From: Gemmatimonadetes bacterium 13_2_20CM_2_65_7
GTDB taxonomy: Bacteria; Gemmatimonadota; Gemmatimonadetes; Gemmatimonadales; GWC2-71-9
Assembly: GCA_001915025.1 (NCBI GenBank)
Contig: MNDR01000042.1
Span: 1-40,505, forward strand
Length of the DNA: 40,505 nt
Direction of reading: 5' to 3'
A model generated the notes under the pieces. It searched no databases, had not been told where the DNA came from, and worked only from the letters and a program-made list of their open reading frames with translations. A program made the translations under genes and the position numbers. How positions within the stretch are numbered: position 1 is the stretch's first letter; the number at the start of each line of letters is the position of its first letter. Positions 32,424 through 40,505 of the stretch are shown one piece after another.

Positions 32424-33284
32424 ATGCAGCTCGGCGAGATCCTCGACGGCAGCTTCAACATCTTTCGCCGCCACTTCGGCCTCTTCATGCGCCTCAGCAT
32501 CCTGCTCGTCTGGTTGCCGACCGCGCTGGGGATTTACATCCAGCTCCGTTTCAGCGGCAACCCGCAGGCGATGCTCGCCTTTTTCGAGGAGCACGCGGCG
32601 AGCGTGGTGTTATGGGGACTCGTGATGCTGGTGGTGTTTACGACGGCCGGCCTGCTACTCCGGACCGGGACGATTCGCATCATCTCCGACTCGTATCTCG
32701 GACAAGAGCCGACGTTGGGATCGGCGCTCCGCTTGGGCGCTTCGAAGATCATCCCGCTCCTGCTCGTGACGCTCAGCAAGAGCCTGCTGCTCGTGTTGCT
32801 TATGTTCTTCGGAGTGTTGGTCGTTCTCTTGCTCGGCGTCTCCTCCAAGATCATCGGAGGCGTTGGCGCGCTATTCGCGTTCGCCGCCGGTTGTGCGCTC
32901 TTCTGGTTCGTCCCCTATGTCGCCACCGCGTACGGCGTGACGACTCCGGTGGTCGTGCTGGAAGACCTGTCCAGCTCGTTCGACGCGTTCGGCCGCTCGT
33001 GGGACCTGACTCGCGGCGCGCGCGGCAAGCTCTTCGCAACCGTCGCGGTCACGTTGCTCATCTCCCAATTTCTGCCGGGAATCGTGGTGAGCGGCATGAG
33101 CACCGCGGTGGGTCTGACCGCCGGCTCGAACTGGCAGCCGTTCTTTGCCGTGCTCGGCTCGCTTCTGGGAATCGTGCTCGCGCCGATTCTGCCCTGCGCG
33201 CTCACGCTCGCGTACTATGACCTGCGCGTGCGGCGAGAAGCCTTCGACATCCAGATTCTGAGCGAGCAGCTGGGCGCACGCTGA
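32424..33284 (+). CDS. Multi-pass membrane protein (GDPD membrane-domain-like)
   Basis: The predicted 286-residue protein starts MQLGEILDGSFNIFRRHFGLF. This N-terminal motif is common to a family of six-helix proteins related to the membrane domain of glycerophosphodiester phosphodiesterases. Hydrophobic segments follow throughout (for example LSILLVWLPTALGIYIQL, LLLVLLMFFGVLVVLLLG). A conserved loop TTPVVVLEDLSSSFDAFGRSWDLTRG precedes the last helices, and the end is ALTLAYYDLRVRREAFDIQ. The ORF track runs back to 32268, across the divergent RDD start. The ATG at 32424 is chosen, though the family motif LRPM begins three codons earlier, so a non-ATG start slightly upstream is possible. It is probably co-transcribed with DUF4129. 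Confidence 0.75.
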   Translation: MQLGEILDGSFNIFRRHFGLFMRLSILLVWLPTALGIYIQLRFSGNPQAMLAFFEEHAASVVLWGLVMLVVFTTAGLLLRTGTIRIISDSYLGQEPTLGSALRLGASKIIPLLLVTLSKSLLLVLLMFFGVLVVLLLGVSSKIIGGVGALFAFAAGCALFWFVPYVATAYGVTTPVVVLEDLSSSFDAFGRSWDLTRGARGKLFATVAVTLLISQFLPGIVVSGMSTAVGLTAGSNWQPFFAVLGSLLGIVLAPILPCALTLAYYDLRVRREAFDIQILSEQLGAR

Positions 33285-33331
33285 TTTTCCAAACTCCTCT
33301 GCCTGCAGTTCCGCCAGCGCCTCCCCCAGCA

Positions 33332-33937
33332 GTGGATTCGCTGCGACGCGTGGTGGGCCAGGTGTTCTCGCGTCCCGAATTCCAGTGGGTGGAACGTCAT
33401 CGCGTGCTCAGCTGGCTGCTCCAGCAGTGGGACAAGTTTCGAGACTGGCTCAACCGCCTCGCGGAGCAGCATCCCACCGGTTACAACATCGGCCTCGGCC
33501 TCCTGGTGATCGTGCTCGTCGTGCTCGTAGTGCACATCGGATACGTCGTCTGGCGGATCGTTCGGCCTGGCGCGCGCACTGGAGCACGGGCGACCACGGC
33601 GCGGCCGGGAATCATCGTCAATGCCGCCTGGCACGTCGCGCGCGCGGAGGAGCTGGCGCGGGCCGGACATTATGCCGAAGCACTCGCGCACCGGTTCCTC
33701 GCGGCCGTCCTCGAGCTGGACCGCATCGGGGCACTCCGCTTCCACGCCTCCAAGACTCCAGCTGAATACGTCGGCGAAGCGAGGCTCGACGAATTGGGTC
33801 GCGCTTCGCTCGCACGCCTGGTCACGCAGCTCTACCGTCATCTCTTCGGCGCGGTGCCGTGCGACGAGCGAGAGTATCAATCCTTCGGCATCGCCGCCCA
33901 GGAGCTGGCGACACGGCAGCATGTCCTACCGGCTTGA
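33332..33937 (+). CDS. DUF4129 domain membrane protein
   Basis: The 201 residues begin MDSLRRVVGQVFSRPEFQW, then an amphipathic helix (LLQQWDKFRDWLNRLAEQ) and one membrane segment (YNIGLGLLVIVLVVLVVHIGYVVW). The cytoplasmic DUF4129 domain follows (HVARAEELARAGHYAEALAHRFLAAVLELDRIG to LYRHLFGAVPCDEREYQSF). DUF4129 proteins regularly occur in MoxR/DUF58 loci. The GTG start at 33332 is uncertain because the frame is open further upstream with a Pro-rich stretch. It overlaps the next gene by 17 nt. The membrane-anchoring role in the complex is inferred. Confidence 0.78.
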   Translation: MDSLRRVVGQVFSRPEFQWVERHRVLSWLLQQWDKFRDWLNRLAEQHPTGYNIGLGLLVIVLVVLVVHIGYVVWRIVRPGARTGARATTARPGIIVNAAWHVARAEELARAGHYAEALAHRFLAAVLELDRIGALRFHASKTPAEYVGEARLDELGRASLARLVTQLYRHLFGAVPCDEREYQSFGIAAQELATRQHVLPA

Positions 33938-35201
33938 AGTCGGGCTGACGCTGCTCCTGGCCAGCGCCATCGGAGTCGCGATTTGGGCCGCGAACCGCGC
34001 ACCCCGGACACCGCAGTTCGACCTGCGCCCCTCGACCTACCTCAGTGGGCCCGACGGCAGCAAAGGTCTGTATGAAGTGCTCCGCAGTCTCGGTCGGGTG
34101 ACGGAGCGTCGCCGGACGCCGCTCTTCACCTTGGCCGAGGAGCGCGCCCCCCCCCATCGTCCCGCGATCCTCGTGCTCCTGAACCCCGCCATCGGATTGC
34201 AGGACGCGGAGCTGCAGCAGGTCGTGCGATTCGTGCGCGGCGGCGGCGCGGTGTTGGCGACAGGATGGGGCGGCGGTGTCACACGCTGTGCCGGTTGGCG
34301 TACGCAGCACGCGTTGCCCTCCCCTCGCGAGGACAGCATCGCGGTTCGGTTACCGAAGTCCGGGGAGCGCTTATGGCTGCCGCGGGCAGAGCGGGTGCTG
34401 ACACGGATCATTGCCGAGGACACGGCGGCGACCGCGCTTCAGGGACTGGTAAAAGGTGAAGCGGGATCGGAAACCGGGATCTGTGGAGCGCTGGTCCCGT
34501 TCCAGCAGGACACCGTCATCGCCGCCGTGAATCACCGGCCTGTGATCTTGCGGCTGTCCTACCGCGGCGGTGGGACCATCACACTCGTCGCGGATCCAGG
34601 ATGGTTCACGAATCGCGTCTGGCGGAGCACCGACGTACCCATTGTTGCCTTGCCGTTGCTAACGCCGCGTCCGGAGAGACCGGGCAGAGTTGCCTGGGAC
34701 GAATATCATCAGGGGTTCAGTGATAAGAGCGCGACGTCGCTGGCGGCTCACACGTGGAGTTGGTTACGCAGCTCGCCCACCGGATGGGCGGTCCTGCAGC
34801 TCGTCGCGGTGGGATTGATCTGGTTGGCGCTCGCCGCGGTACGGTTTGGTCCGGCCCGTTCCGTGATCGAGCGGCGCCGTCGCTCGCCGCTCGAGCATCT
34901 CGAAGCGCTGGGCGCCGGTCTCGAGAGCGCGGACGATGCGGACACAGCGGTCCGGCGCCTCGCGCTCGGACTGCGGCGCCGCTTGGGACGCGGCGTCCAG
35001 TCGAACGACGAGAACGTGGTGCCGTGGCTCGAAAGTCTGGAGCTCGCGACGCGAGGCCCCAAAGGACGGGCGGCGGTTCGCCGGCTTCGCAATTTCTTGA
35101 CGGTACGGGATCGCGACCCCGCTCGCGTCCTGCATGCTGCCCAAGCCGTGGAGGACGTGTGGGAGGAGCTGCGCCCGCGCACGACGCGCAACGCATCGTA
35201 G
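33921..35201 (+). CDS. DUF4350 domain membrane-anchored protein
   Basis: From the ATG at 33921 the protein is 426 residues. An N-terminal membrane helix (LEVGLTLLLASAIGVAIWAA) is followed by the DUF4350 domain, which has a glutamine-amidotransferase-like fold without an obvious catalytic Cys: STYLSGPDGSKGLYEVLRSLG, then QQVVRFVRGGGAVLATG. A second helix (GWAVLQLVAVGLIWLALAAVRFG) precedes a C-terminal helical domain with RSPLEHLEALGAGLESADDADTAVRRL. The frame in the ORF track begins at 33621 inside DUF4129 and is not real there. The end overlaps MoxR by 43 nt. Confidence 0.8.
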   Translation: MSYRLEVGLTLLLASAIGVAIWAANRAPRTPQFDLRPSTYLSGPDGSKGLYEVLRSLGRVTERRRTPLFTLAEERAPPHRPAILVLLNPAIGLQDAELQQVVRFVRGGGAVLATGWGGGVTRCAGWRTQHALPSPREDSIAVRLPKSGERLWLPRAERVLTRIIAEDTAATALQGLVKGEAGSETGICGALVPFQQDTVIAAVNHRPVILRLSYRGGGTITLVADPGWFTNRVWRSTDVPIVALPLLTPRPERPGRVAWDEYHQGFSDKSATSLAAHTWSWLRSSPTGWAVLQLVAVGLIWLALAAVRFGPARSVIERRRRSPLEHLEALGAGLESADDADTAVRRLALGLRRRLGRGVQSNDENVVPWLESLELATRGPKGRAAVRRLRNFLTVRDRDPARVLHAAQAVEDVWEELRPRTTRNAS

Positions 35202-36115
35202 CAGCCCTGCGCCAGGTGGTGCTGGGACAAGAGGCCGCAACCCGCGAAGTGCTGGTCTGCCTGCTGGCACGCGGGCACATCCTGCTCGAAGGCGTGCCGG
35301 GCACCGCGAAGACGCTGCTCGTGCGCACGCTCGCGCTCGCGCTCGACGTGCGGTTCGTGCGCATCCAGTTCACGCCGGATCTGATGCCCGCCGACATCAC
35401 GGGCATCACGCTGCTAACCGGCACGCACGAATTCTCGTTCCGGCCGGGACCGGTCTTCGCCGACCTGATCCTCGCCGACGAGATCAACCGGGCGCCCGCG
35501 AAAACCCAGGCAGCGCTGCTCGAGGCGATGCAGGAGCGCACGGTGACGGTGGACGGCCAAAGTCACCCGCTCTCCACCACGTTCACGGTGTTCGCCACGC
35601 AAAATCCCATCGAGTTCGAGGGCACCTATCCGTTGCCCGAAGCCGAGCTAGACCGTTTCATGGCGAAGGTGCTCATCGGTTATCCTGCCGCTGCGGTAGA
35701 GCAGGGAATCCTCACTCGCTATGTCGAGGGCTTCGAGGCCGATCGCACGGACACGTACGGCGTCGCTCCGGTCGTCAGCGCCGATGGGCTGGAGCGGTTG
35801 CGCCAGGCCGTGGATACCGTGCGCGTAGAGCCGCTGATCACGGCCTACATCACCGCCATCGTTCGCGCGACGCGCGAAGCCGCGTCGCTCACACTCGGCG
35901 CGAGCCCGCGGGCCGGCGTGGCGCTGTTTAAGGCGGCGCGCGCCGCGGCACTGCTCGAGGGCCGGGACTTCGTCATTCCCGATGACGTGAAGCTGCTCGC
36001 CCCATCCGTGCTGCGACACCGCGTCAACGTCGCGCCGGAGCTCGAGCTCGAGGGCGTGACCGCGGATCAGGCGCTCAAGGCCATTCTCGATCGCATTGAG
36101 GCTCCCACCGCTTGA
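35159..36115 (+). CDS. MoxR-family AAA+ ATPase
   Basis: MoxR ATPases act as chaperones that mature or activate partner complexes, usually with VWA-domain proteins. The GTG at 35159 with GGAGG just upstream gives 318 residues. Motifs include IVAALRQVVLGQEAATREVL, Walker A in LLEGVPGTAKT, FTPDLMPADITGI, Walker B in LILADEINRAPAKTQAALLE, sensor 1 in FATQNPIEFEGTYPLPEAELDRF, and sensor 2/lid GASPRAGVALFKAARAAAL. The ORF track start at 34754 lies within DUF4350 and is rejected. It overlaps the DUF58 gene by 4 nt. Confidence 0.94.
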   Translation: MGGAAPAHDAQRIVAALRQVVLGQEAATREVLVCLLARGHILLEGVPGTAKTLLVRTLALALDVRFVRIQFTPDLMPADITGITLLTGTHEFSFRPGPVFADLILADEINRAPAKTQAALLEAMQERTVTVDGQSHPLSTTFTVFATQNPIEFEGTYPLPEAELDRFMAKVLIGYPAAAVEQGILTRYVEGFEADRTDTYGVAPVVSADGLERLRQAVDTVRVEPLITAYITAIVRATREAASLTLGASPRAGVALFKAARAAALLEGRDFVIPDDVKLLAPSVLRHRVNVAPELELEGVTADQALKAILDRIEAPTA

Positions 36116-37503
36116 GTTTCGTCACGCTGGTAGCCGTCAGCGCGGTCATCGCCGGCTTTGTTGCACTCTGGTATCTGCTGGGCAGCCGCGCCGGCATTCT
36201 GTGGACGTCGCGGGCGCTCCTCGTCGGCGCGGTGCTCTCGCTGCTGGGCGTGCTCGGGCACTGGTTCCCGTCGGCGCTCGACATCATGCTCCTTGCCGAT
36301 CTCGCGCTTGTCATCTTGATGTGGATCGACGCCGGGCTGGCGCGTCCGGTGACCGTCGCACGCGAACCGCTGCCGGCGCTGTCCGTGGGTCACACCGGCG
36401 CAGTCACCTATCGCTGGACGAACGACTCGCGCCGGCCGGTGCGACTGCGAGTCAGGGAAGTGCGTCCCACGATTCTCGGTGGCATTCAAGCTTCCCGCGC
36501 GGTGACCGTCGCCGCTCGATCTACCAGACGCGAAGACGTGCCTGTCGTACCAGTGCGCCGCGGACGGGAAAGCAGCGGAGAAGGCGGATTCGTGATCGAC
36601 AGCGCGGGTCCGCTAGGACTCGGCCGCCGTCGAGTGAGAATCGCACTGCCGTGGGAGGTCGTGGTGTATCCGCCGCTCGTTTCCATGCGTCTGCGAGCTT
36701 CCGTAGCTGAGGCGCTGCGCCGCGAGGCGGGAATGCGGCCGATTCGTCAGCTCGGCGAGGGACGCTTGTTCGAGTCGCTGCGCGAGTGGGTGCCGGGCGA
36801 TGATCTGCGGCACATCGATTGGAAGGCGACGGCCCGACGCAATAAGGTCATCACGCGTCAGTACGAGGCCGAACGTCGCCAGCAGGTGTTGTTGATGCTG
36901 GATACGGGCCGGCTGATGACGGCGCAGATCGCGTCAGGTGTTTCGCGGCTCGACTTGGCGGTGCAGGCAGCGCTGGAGCTCGCGTACGCGGCGGCCCAGC
37001 ACGACGACAACGTCGGCATCATGGCGTTCGCCGACGGCGTGCAGCATTTCGTCGCGCCGCAGCGCGGCCGCACCGGCGTGCGCCGCGTGCTCGACGTGCT
37101 CGCGGTGCTGGAGCCGAAGTTGGTCGAGCCCGATTATCCCGGTGCCTTTCGGTATCTCGCGGCGCGGAACCGCAAGCGCGCGCTGACGGTGCTGTTCACC
37201 GACGTGATCGACCGCTTCGCATCGGATGCGCTGGTTGCGAACGTCGCGACGTTACGGCCGCGCCATCTGCCGCTGGCGGTGACGCTGCGCAATGCTGAGC
37301 TGGACGCCGTGGCGATGCTGCGACCCGAGACGACGCGCGATGCATTTCGCAAGGCGGCCGCGGAGGAGCTGCTGCACGCGCGCGAGGAGGCGCTCGGCCA
37401 CATGCGCCGGGCGAGGGTGCTGGTGATCGATGTCACACCGGAGCGCGCCGCCCAAGCCGTGGTCGCGAAGTATCTCGATCTGAAGCGGCGCGGCACGCTC
37501 TGA
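36112..37503 (+). CDS. DUF58 domain (VWA-like) protein
   Basis: DUF58 proteins are the usual partners of MoxR ATPases; they carry a VWA-like fold with a MIDAS-type site. The 463 residues start from a TTG overlapping the MoxR stop. Two or three membrane helices lie near the N-terminus. A beta-sandwich-like region follows, and then the DUF58 signature: SLREWVPGDDLRHIDWKATARRNKVITRQY, a VWA-like strand QQVLLMLDTGRLM, and VGIMAFADGVQHF. The end is a helical Arg/Ala-rich segment. It completes the plus-strand MoxR operon. Confidence 0.9.
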   Translation: MSFVTLVAVSAVIAGFVALWYLLGSRAGILWTSRALLVGAVLSLLGVLGHWFPSALDIMLLADLALVILMWIDAGLARPVTVAREPLPALSVGHTGAVTYRWTNDSRRPVRLRVREVRPTILGGIQASRAVTVAARSTRREDVPVVPVRRGRESSGEGGFVIDSAGPLGLGRRRVRIALPWEVVVYPPLVSMRLRASVAEALRREAGMRPIRQLGEGRLFESLREWVPGDDLRHIDWKATARRNKVITRQYEAERRQQVLLMLDTGRLMTAQIASGVSRLDLAVQAALELAYAAAQHDDNVGIMAFADGVQHFVAPQRGRTGVRRVLDVLAVLEPKLVEPDYPGAFRYLAARNRKRALTVLFTDVIDRFASDALVANVATLRPRHLPLAVTLRNAELDAVAMLRPETTRDAFRKAAAEELLHAREEALGHMRRARVLVIDVTPERAAQAVVAKYLDLKRRGTL

Positions 37504-37530
37504 ATCACTGTCTGGCCGCGGCACCCGCCG

Positions 37531-37536
37531 TATAGT
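37531..37536 (+). promoter_or_regulatory. Possible -10 element before the PPC-domain lipoprotein gene
   Basis: TATAGT ends immediately before the ATG at 37537 used by the ORF track; initiation would fall near 37543, so the next in-frame ATG at 37570 is the likely start. The -35 position (CTGTCT) is weak. Confidence 0.4.
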
Positions 37537-37569
37537 ATGTTCGGACCCCAAGCTCACGGATTGGACTGG

Positions 37570-39297
37570 ATGCGCGGTCTCAATCGAGCCATACCCATCG
37601 TCTCGCTGACGGCGGCGCTCGCCGGCGTCTCCTGCTCCTTCCCGACCGACAAAAGCGACAAAGTGTTCGTGACGCTCGATGCGCCCGCCCGCGTGGTGTT
37701 GCGCGGTCAGGACATGTCGATCTACGCGCAGGCGTGGCATGTGGTCGGCATCGACACGCAACGGATCGGCAACGTCGACTTCGCGTTCAGCACGGGCAGC
37801 AGCACGATCGCGCGGGTCGAGAAAAACACCGGCGGGTATGCCACCGTTACAGGCGTGAACAGCGGCACCGTGGACATCGGCGCGCGCGCGATCGCATTCG
37901 ATAAAGCGCAGGAGGCGGACCTCGTCGTGCGGGTATCGAATCCCCTCGAGATCGACAGTGTCCGCCCCAAGATCGCGAACTACGGCCAGGTGGTGACCGT
38001 TTACGGCGTCGGTGTCGATTCGATGTTCCTCGCGAGTCTCGGCGGCGTGGCTCTGATCGAATATCCGTTCTCGCGCCTGCGGGACAGCGCGGCTGGGCTG
38101 GGACGCATCTCGTTCTGGGTGCCGCCGCCGGCGCGCTCGGATTCGCTGTTCTTCCTCGGGGCAGGGGTGTTCGGCAAGGATACGGCGATTACCCGCGTCC
38201 TGAGGGACGACATCTTTGAGCCCAACGATACCTTCCCCGCGAACATCAATCTCGACCTGGGTGGGCCGTGGCCGGGCACCATTCTCGCGCCGATTCTCTT
38301 CACGAATCCGGCCCTGGCTTTCGAGCCGGTCGATCGCGCGATCGGGCTGGGGGAGGACTGGTTCCGATTCAGCGTCAGCGATAGCACGCAGCCGTTGACG
38401 TTCTTCATCACCTATCCGTCGATTTTCGGCGACACCGCCGGCACGAGGACGTTCCTGCTCGATTCATTGGCGTACGCGACGGGAGCGCCGGGTGACCCAG
38501 TGCAAAAGTTCTATGGACGCCCGGGAGCCGACTACGTGGGCTCGGATTTTTATCTGTGCAAAGGATATCAGTTCCAGCCCGCGCAGGTGTCGCGCGAGTC
38601 GACCGTCGTGGCATTGAAGACGTTACCGAGCCACGCCATTCACATCATCACGTTCTTTTCGCGGCCCCAACGGTACGGGTTGACCGTGGCACGGGGCTAT
38701 TTCACGGCGGACAAGCGCATCAGGCCGGACGCCTACGAAGAGAATGACTTTTGTCACTACGCGGACAGCGTGCCTGGCCAGCCAAGCCCCAAGCCCCGCA
38801 TCCACGTGACGACCGCGGGATTCAGCGACACGATGAACATCGACAATCCCTTCGAGATCGACTGGTATCGGCTCGAGGTGCCCTCGCACAACTTGGGAGA
38901 CTCAGTCCTCATTCGTCTTCAGGGGCGGCCCTTCGTTGCCGGGCAGGACTCCTCCGATATCGATCTGTATGTGTTGACGGTGCCCGATTCCGCGAGCGGT
39001 ACGACGCTTACCGAGGTCGGATCGTCGGTCAACGCCGGGTCCACCGAAGATTTGATGGTCGATCTCGCGGCGGGATCGTATTACCTGGCCGTCATCGATT
39101 ATGCCGGTGTGGCGGAGCGCTACTCCTTGTGCATTCGCGGTATCCCGTTCCTGTCCACGCCGCGGTCATGCAACCTGATTCTGCCCGGACCCCCAGCCCC
39201 TGGGCCCACGCGCAGCAAGTTGCGGCCGCAAGCGTCGCCGATGGTTGGCGCGCCCGGCGGGCGTCGCCCGTTCTTTCCACCGCGCCGGCGCCCATGA
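37570..39297 (+). CDS. Secreted lipoprotein with Ig-like, IPT-like and PPC-type domains
   Basis: From the ATG at 37570 (the ORF track uses 37537) the product has 575 residues with a lipoprotein signal MRGLNRAIPIVSLTAALAGVSC. A BIG2-like domain (VFVTLDAPARVVLRGQDMSIYA to GTVDIGARAIAF) is followed by an IPT/TIG-like segment (IDSVRPKIANYGQVVTVYGVGVDSM). Two bacterial pre-peptidase C-terminal (PPC)-type domains follow, marked by DDIFEPNDTFPANINLDLGG and PDAYEENDFCHYADSV, each with a later DWFRF or DWYRLEV strand and the second with GSYYLAVIDYAG. No enzymatic domain is present. The Pro/Arg-rich tail is odd. The TGA overlaps an ATG of the downstream kinase frame. Confidence 0.82.
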   Translation: MRGLNRAIPIVSLTAALAGVSCSFPTDKSDKVFVTLDAPARVVLRGQDMSIYAQAWHVVGIDTQRIGNVDFAFSTGSSTIARVEKNTGGYATVTGVNSGTVDIGARAIAFDKAQEADLVVRVSNPLEIDSVRPKIANYGQVVTVYGVGVDSMFLASLGGVALIEYPFSRLRDSAAGLGRISFWVPPPARSDSLFFLGAGVFGKDTAITRVLRDDIFEPNDTFPANINLDLGGPWPGTILAPILFTNPALAFEPVDRAIGLGEDWFRFSVSDSTQPLTFFITYPSIFGDTAGTRTFLLDSLAYATGAPGDPVQKFYGRPGADYVGSDFYLCKGYQFQPAQVSRESTVVALKTLPSHAIHIITFFSRPQRYGLTVARGYFTADKRIRPDAYEENDFCHYADSVPGQPSPKPRIHVTTAGFSDTMNIDNPFEIDWYRLEVPSHNLGDSVLIRLQGRPFVAGQDSSDIDLYVLTVPDSASGTTLTEVGSSVNAGSTEDLMVDLAAGSYYLAVIDYAGVAERYSLCIRGIPFLSTPRSCNLILPGPPAPGPTRSKLRPQASPMVGAPGGRRPFFPPRRRP

Positions 39298-39317
39298 CCG
39301 GTGCGGCAGGATCCATG

Positions 39318-40505
39318 ATGGAGTGCCTTAAGTGCCACACTCCGCTCCCGGACGGCAGCAAGTTCTGCTACGCCTGCGGCGCGGATGTGACCGGTGGCGG
39401 CACGATGGGCGCGAGTAGCGGCGTCGAAGGATTGATGCAGCGCCTGCAACGGCTCGTCGAAGGGAAGTACCGAGTCGAGCGGATGGTCGGCAAAGGCGGG
39501 ATGGGCGCCGTGTTTCTCGCCCATGACCTGACGCTCGAGCGCGAAGTGGCGATCAAGGTGCTGCCGCCCGACATCTCGATGGACGAGCACATCGTCAAGC
39601 GCTTCCAGCAGGAAGCGAAGACGGCCGCCAAGCTCGATCACACCAACATCATTCCGATCTACCGCGTCGAGAGCGAAGGCGGGCTCAACTATTTCATCAT
39701 GAAGTACATCGCGGGCACGTCACTCGAGGACGTGCTCGATCAGAAGCAGCCGCTCAATAACGACTACCTCCAGCGGGTGCTCTGGGAAGCAGCGTGCGCG
39801 CTGGGCCACGCGCATCAGCGCGGCGTGGTCCACCGCGACGTGAAGCCGGCCAACATCATGTTCGACCACGACGGCCGCGTGATGCTGACCGATTTCGGCA
39901 TCTCCAAGGCGTTGCAGGCCGCCAGCGGGTTCACTGGCACCGGCATGATCATCGGCACGCCGCACTACATGGCGCCCGAACAGGCGAAGGGCGCCACGGT
40001 CGACGGCCGGGCGGATCAATATTCGCTCGGCGTCGTCGGCTACCGGATGATCATGGGTGAGCTGCCGTACACTGGCGATTCCGTTCACACAATCCTCTAT
40101 AAGCACATCTTCGAAGAGGTCCCGCGGGCTGCCTCCAAGCGCGGCGACACGCCGGCATTTCTGACTACTGCGATTTCGCGAGCCTTGTCGAAGGAGCCCG
40201 ACCAGCGCTTTCCAACCATGGAAGATTTCGCGACCGCCGTTTGGCCGGAGCAGCCGGTCGCTTCACCGAAAACCGGCACGGCGCACAAGGGCCGGCGTCC
40301 ACCACCGCCGCGCGCGCGCACCGCGACCGCCGACGCTCCCACGGAAGTGACGACCGCGCCGACGACGCCGATTCCGCGCGCCGGAATCAAGATTCCGGCG
40401 GCGAAGAAGAAGCGCTCTGGGGTGGGCATGCTCGTCGGCGCGATCGTTGTCGTGGCCGCCGGCGTCGGCGGTTACCTCGCCATCGGCAGGAAGTCTGCGG
40501 CTGGT
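39318..40505 (+). CDS. Ser/Thr protein kinase with N-terminal zinc ribbon (3' partial)
   Basis: The frame is open to the window end, so the C-terminus is missing. A double-CxxC zinc ribbon (MECLKCHTPLPDGSKFCYACG) comes first. A complete Hanks-type kinase domain follows: YRVERMVGKGGMGAVFLAHD (P-loop), VAIKVLPPD (Lys), VVHRDVKPANIMF (catalytic loop), LTDFGISKA (DFG), GTPHYMAPEQ (APE) and GVVGYRMIMGELPY. A Pro/Thr-rich linker and one membrane helix (VGMLVGAIVVVAAGVGGYLAI) close the visible part, so an extracytoplasmic sensor domain may follow. ATG 39318 has an AGGA at a good distance; ATGs at 39294 (overlapping the previous stop) and 39315 are alternatives. Confidence 0.92.
   Translation, partial: MECLKCHTPLPDGSKFCYACGADVTGGGTMGASSGVEGLMQRLQRLVEGKYRVERMVGKGGMGAVFLAHDLTLEREVAIKVLPPDISMDEHIVKRFQQEAKTAAKLDHTNIIPIYRVESEGGLNYFIMKYIAGTSLEDVLDQKQPLNNDYLQRVLWEAACALGHAHQRGVVHRDVKPANIMFDHDGRVMLTDFGISKALQAASGFTGTGMIIGTPHYMAPEQAKGATVDGRADQYSLGVVGYRMIMGELPYTGDSVHTILYKHIFEEVPRAASKRGDTPAFLTTAISRALSKEPDQRFPTMEDFATAVWPEQPVASPKTGTAHKGRRPPPPRARTATADAPTEVTTAPTTPIPRAGIKIPAAKKKRSGVGMLVGAIVVVAAGVGGYLAIGRKSAAG

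Overview
The window is a GC-rich, gene-dense bacterial chromosome segment. The mix of genes suggests a Gemmatimonadota-like Gram-negative: secreted Ig-like and PPC-type lipoproteins, outer-membrane beta-barrels, a zinc-ribbon Ser/Thr kinase, and a MoxR/DUF58/DUF4129/DUF4350 cluster next to RDD and SpoIIM genes. The phylum is inferred from gene content only; there is no rRNA or other marker gene. I see no tRNA, rRNA, CRISPR array, transposase or phage gene.

Layout. 1-1892: the 3' part of an NYN-LOTUS RNase-like gene with an RG-rich tail, then a 3-methyladenine DNA glycosylase; a 26-C homopolymer separates them. 1876-10638 (minus): a probable operon of formate dehydrogenase alpha, threonine dehydrogenase, Kbl, an M14 carboxypeptidase and a beta-barrel protein, which fits peptide/threonine/glycine/formate catabolism. 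10639-12759: a spacer with a perfect 15-bp hairpin and a 55-aa gene missing from the ORF track, then an uncharacterised protein coupled to a CDF metal transporter. 12837-13751: an SdpR/SdpI-like pair whose promoter implies a nearly leaderless mRNA. 13713-15715: an RlmI-like methyltransferase missing its core, chorismate mutase AroH, and divergent ThiE; aroH and thiE share one CATG as opposing start codons. 15654-18357 (minus): rho-ruvX-mltG. 18472-20123: an M50 membrane protease and two small coupled genes, one of them an isolated histidine-kinase dimerisation domain.

20352-30629 looks like a surface or secretion locus: a CsgG-like TPR lipoprotein, a beta-barrel, a giant lipoprotein with Ig domains and seven long beta-helix-type repeats (now in three reading frames), and an Ig lipoprotein ending in a CXXCH haem-binding module. 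This is the best candidate for an undescribed system. 30626-37503 is a MoxR-type cluster split over two strands: RDD and SpoIIM on minus; a multi-pass protein, DUF4129, DUF4350, MoxR and DUF58 on plus. 37570-40505 holds a PPC-domain lipoprotein and the first part of a Ser/Thr kinase.

Several genes are broken in a similar way: a stretch of conserved sequence is missing and the frame changes. This affects rlmI, RDD and the giant repeat gene (once clearly, with about 149-155 nt gone, and once probably); sdpI has a 1-nt frameshift and mpg has lost its start at the C26 run. The recurrence points to assembly errors as much as to real decay, so it should be checked against reads before interpreting any of these genes biologically.
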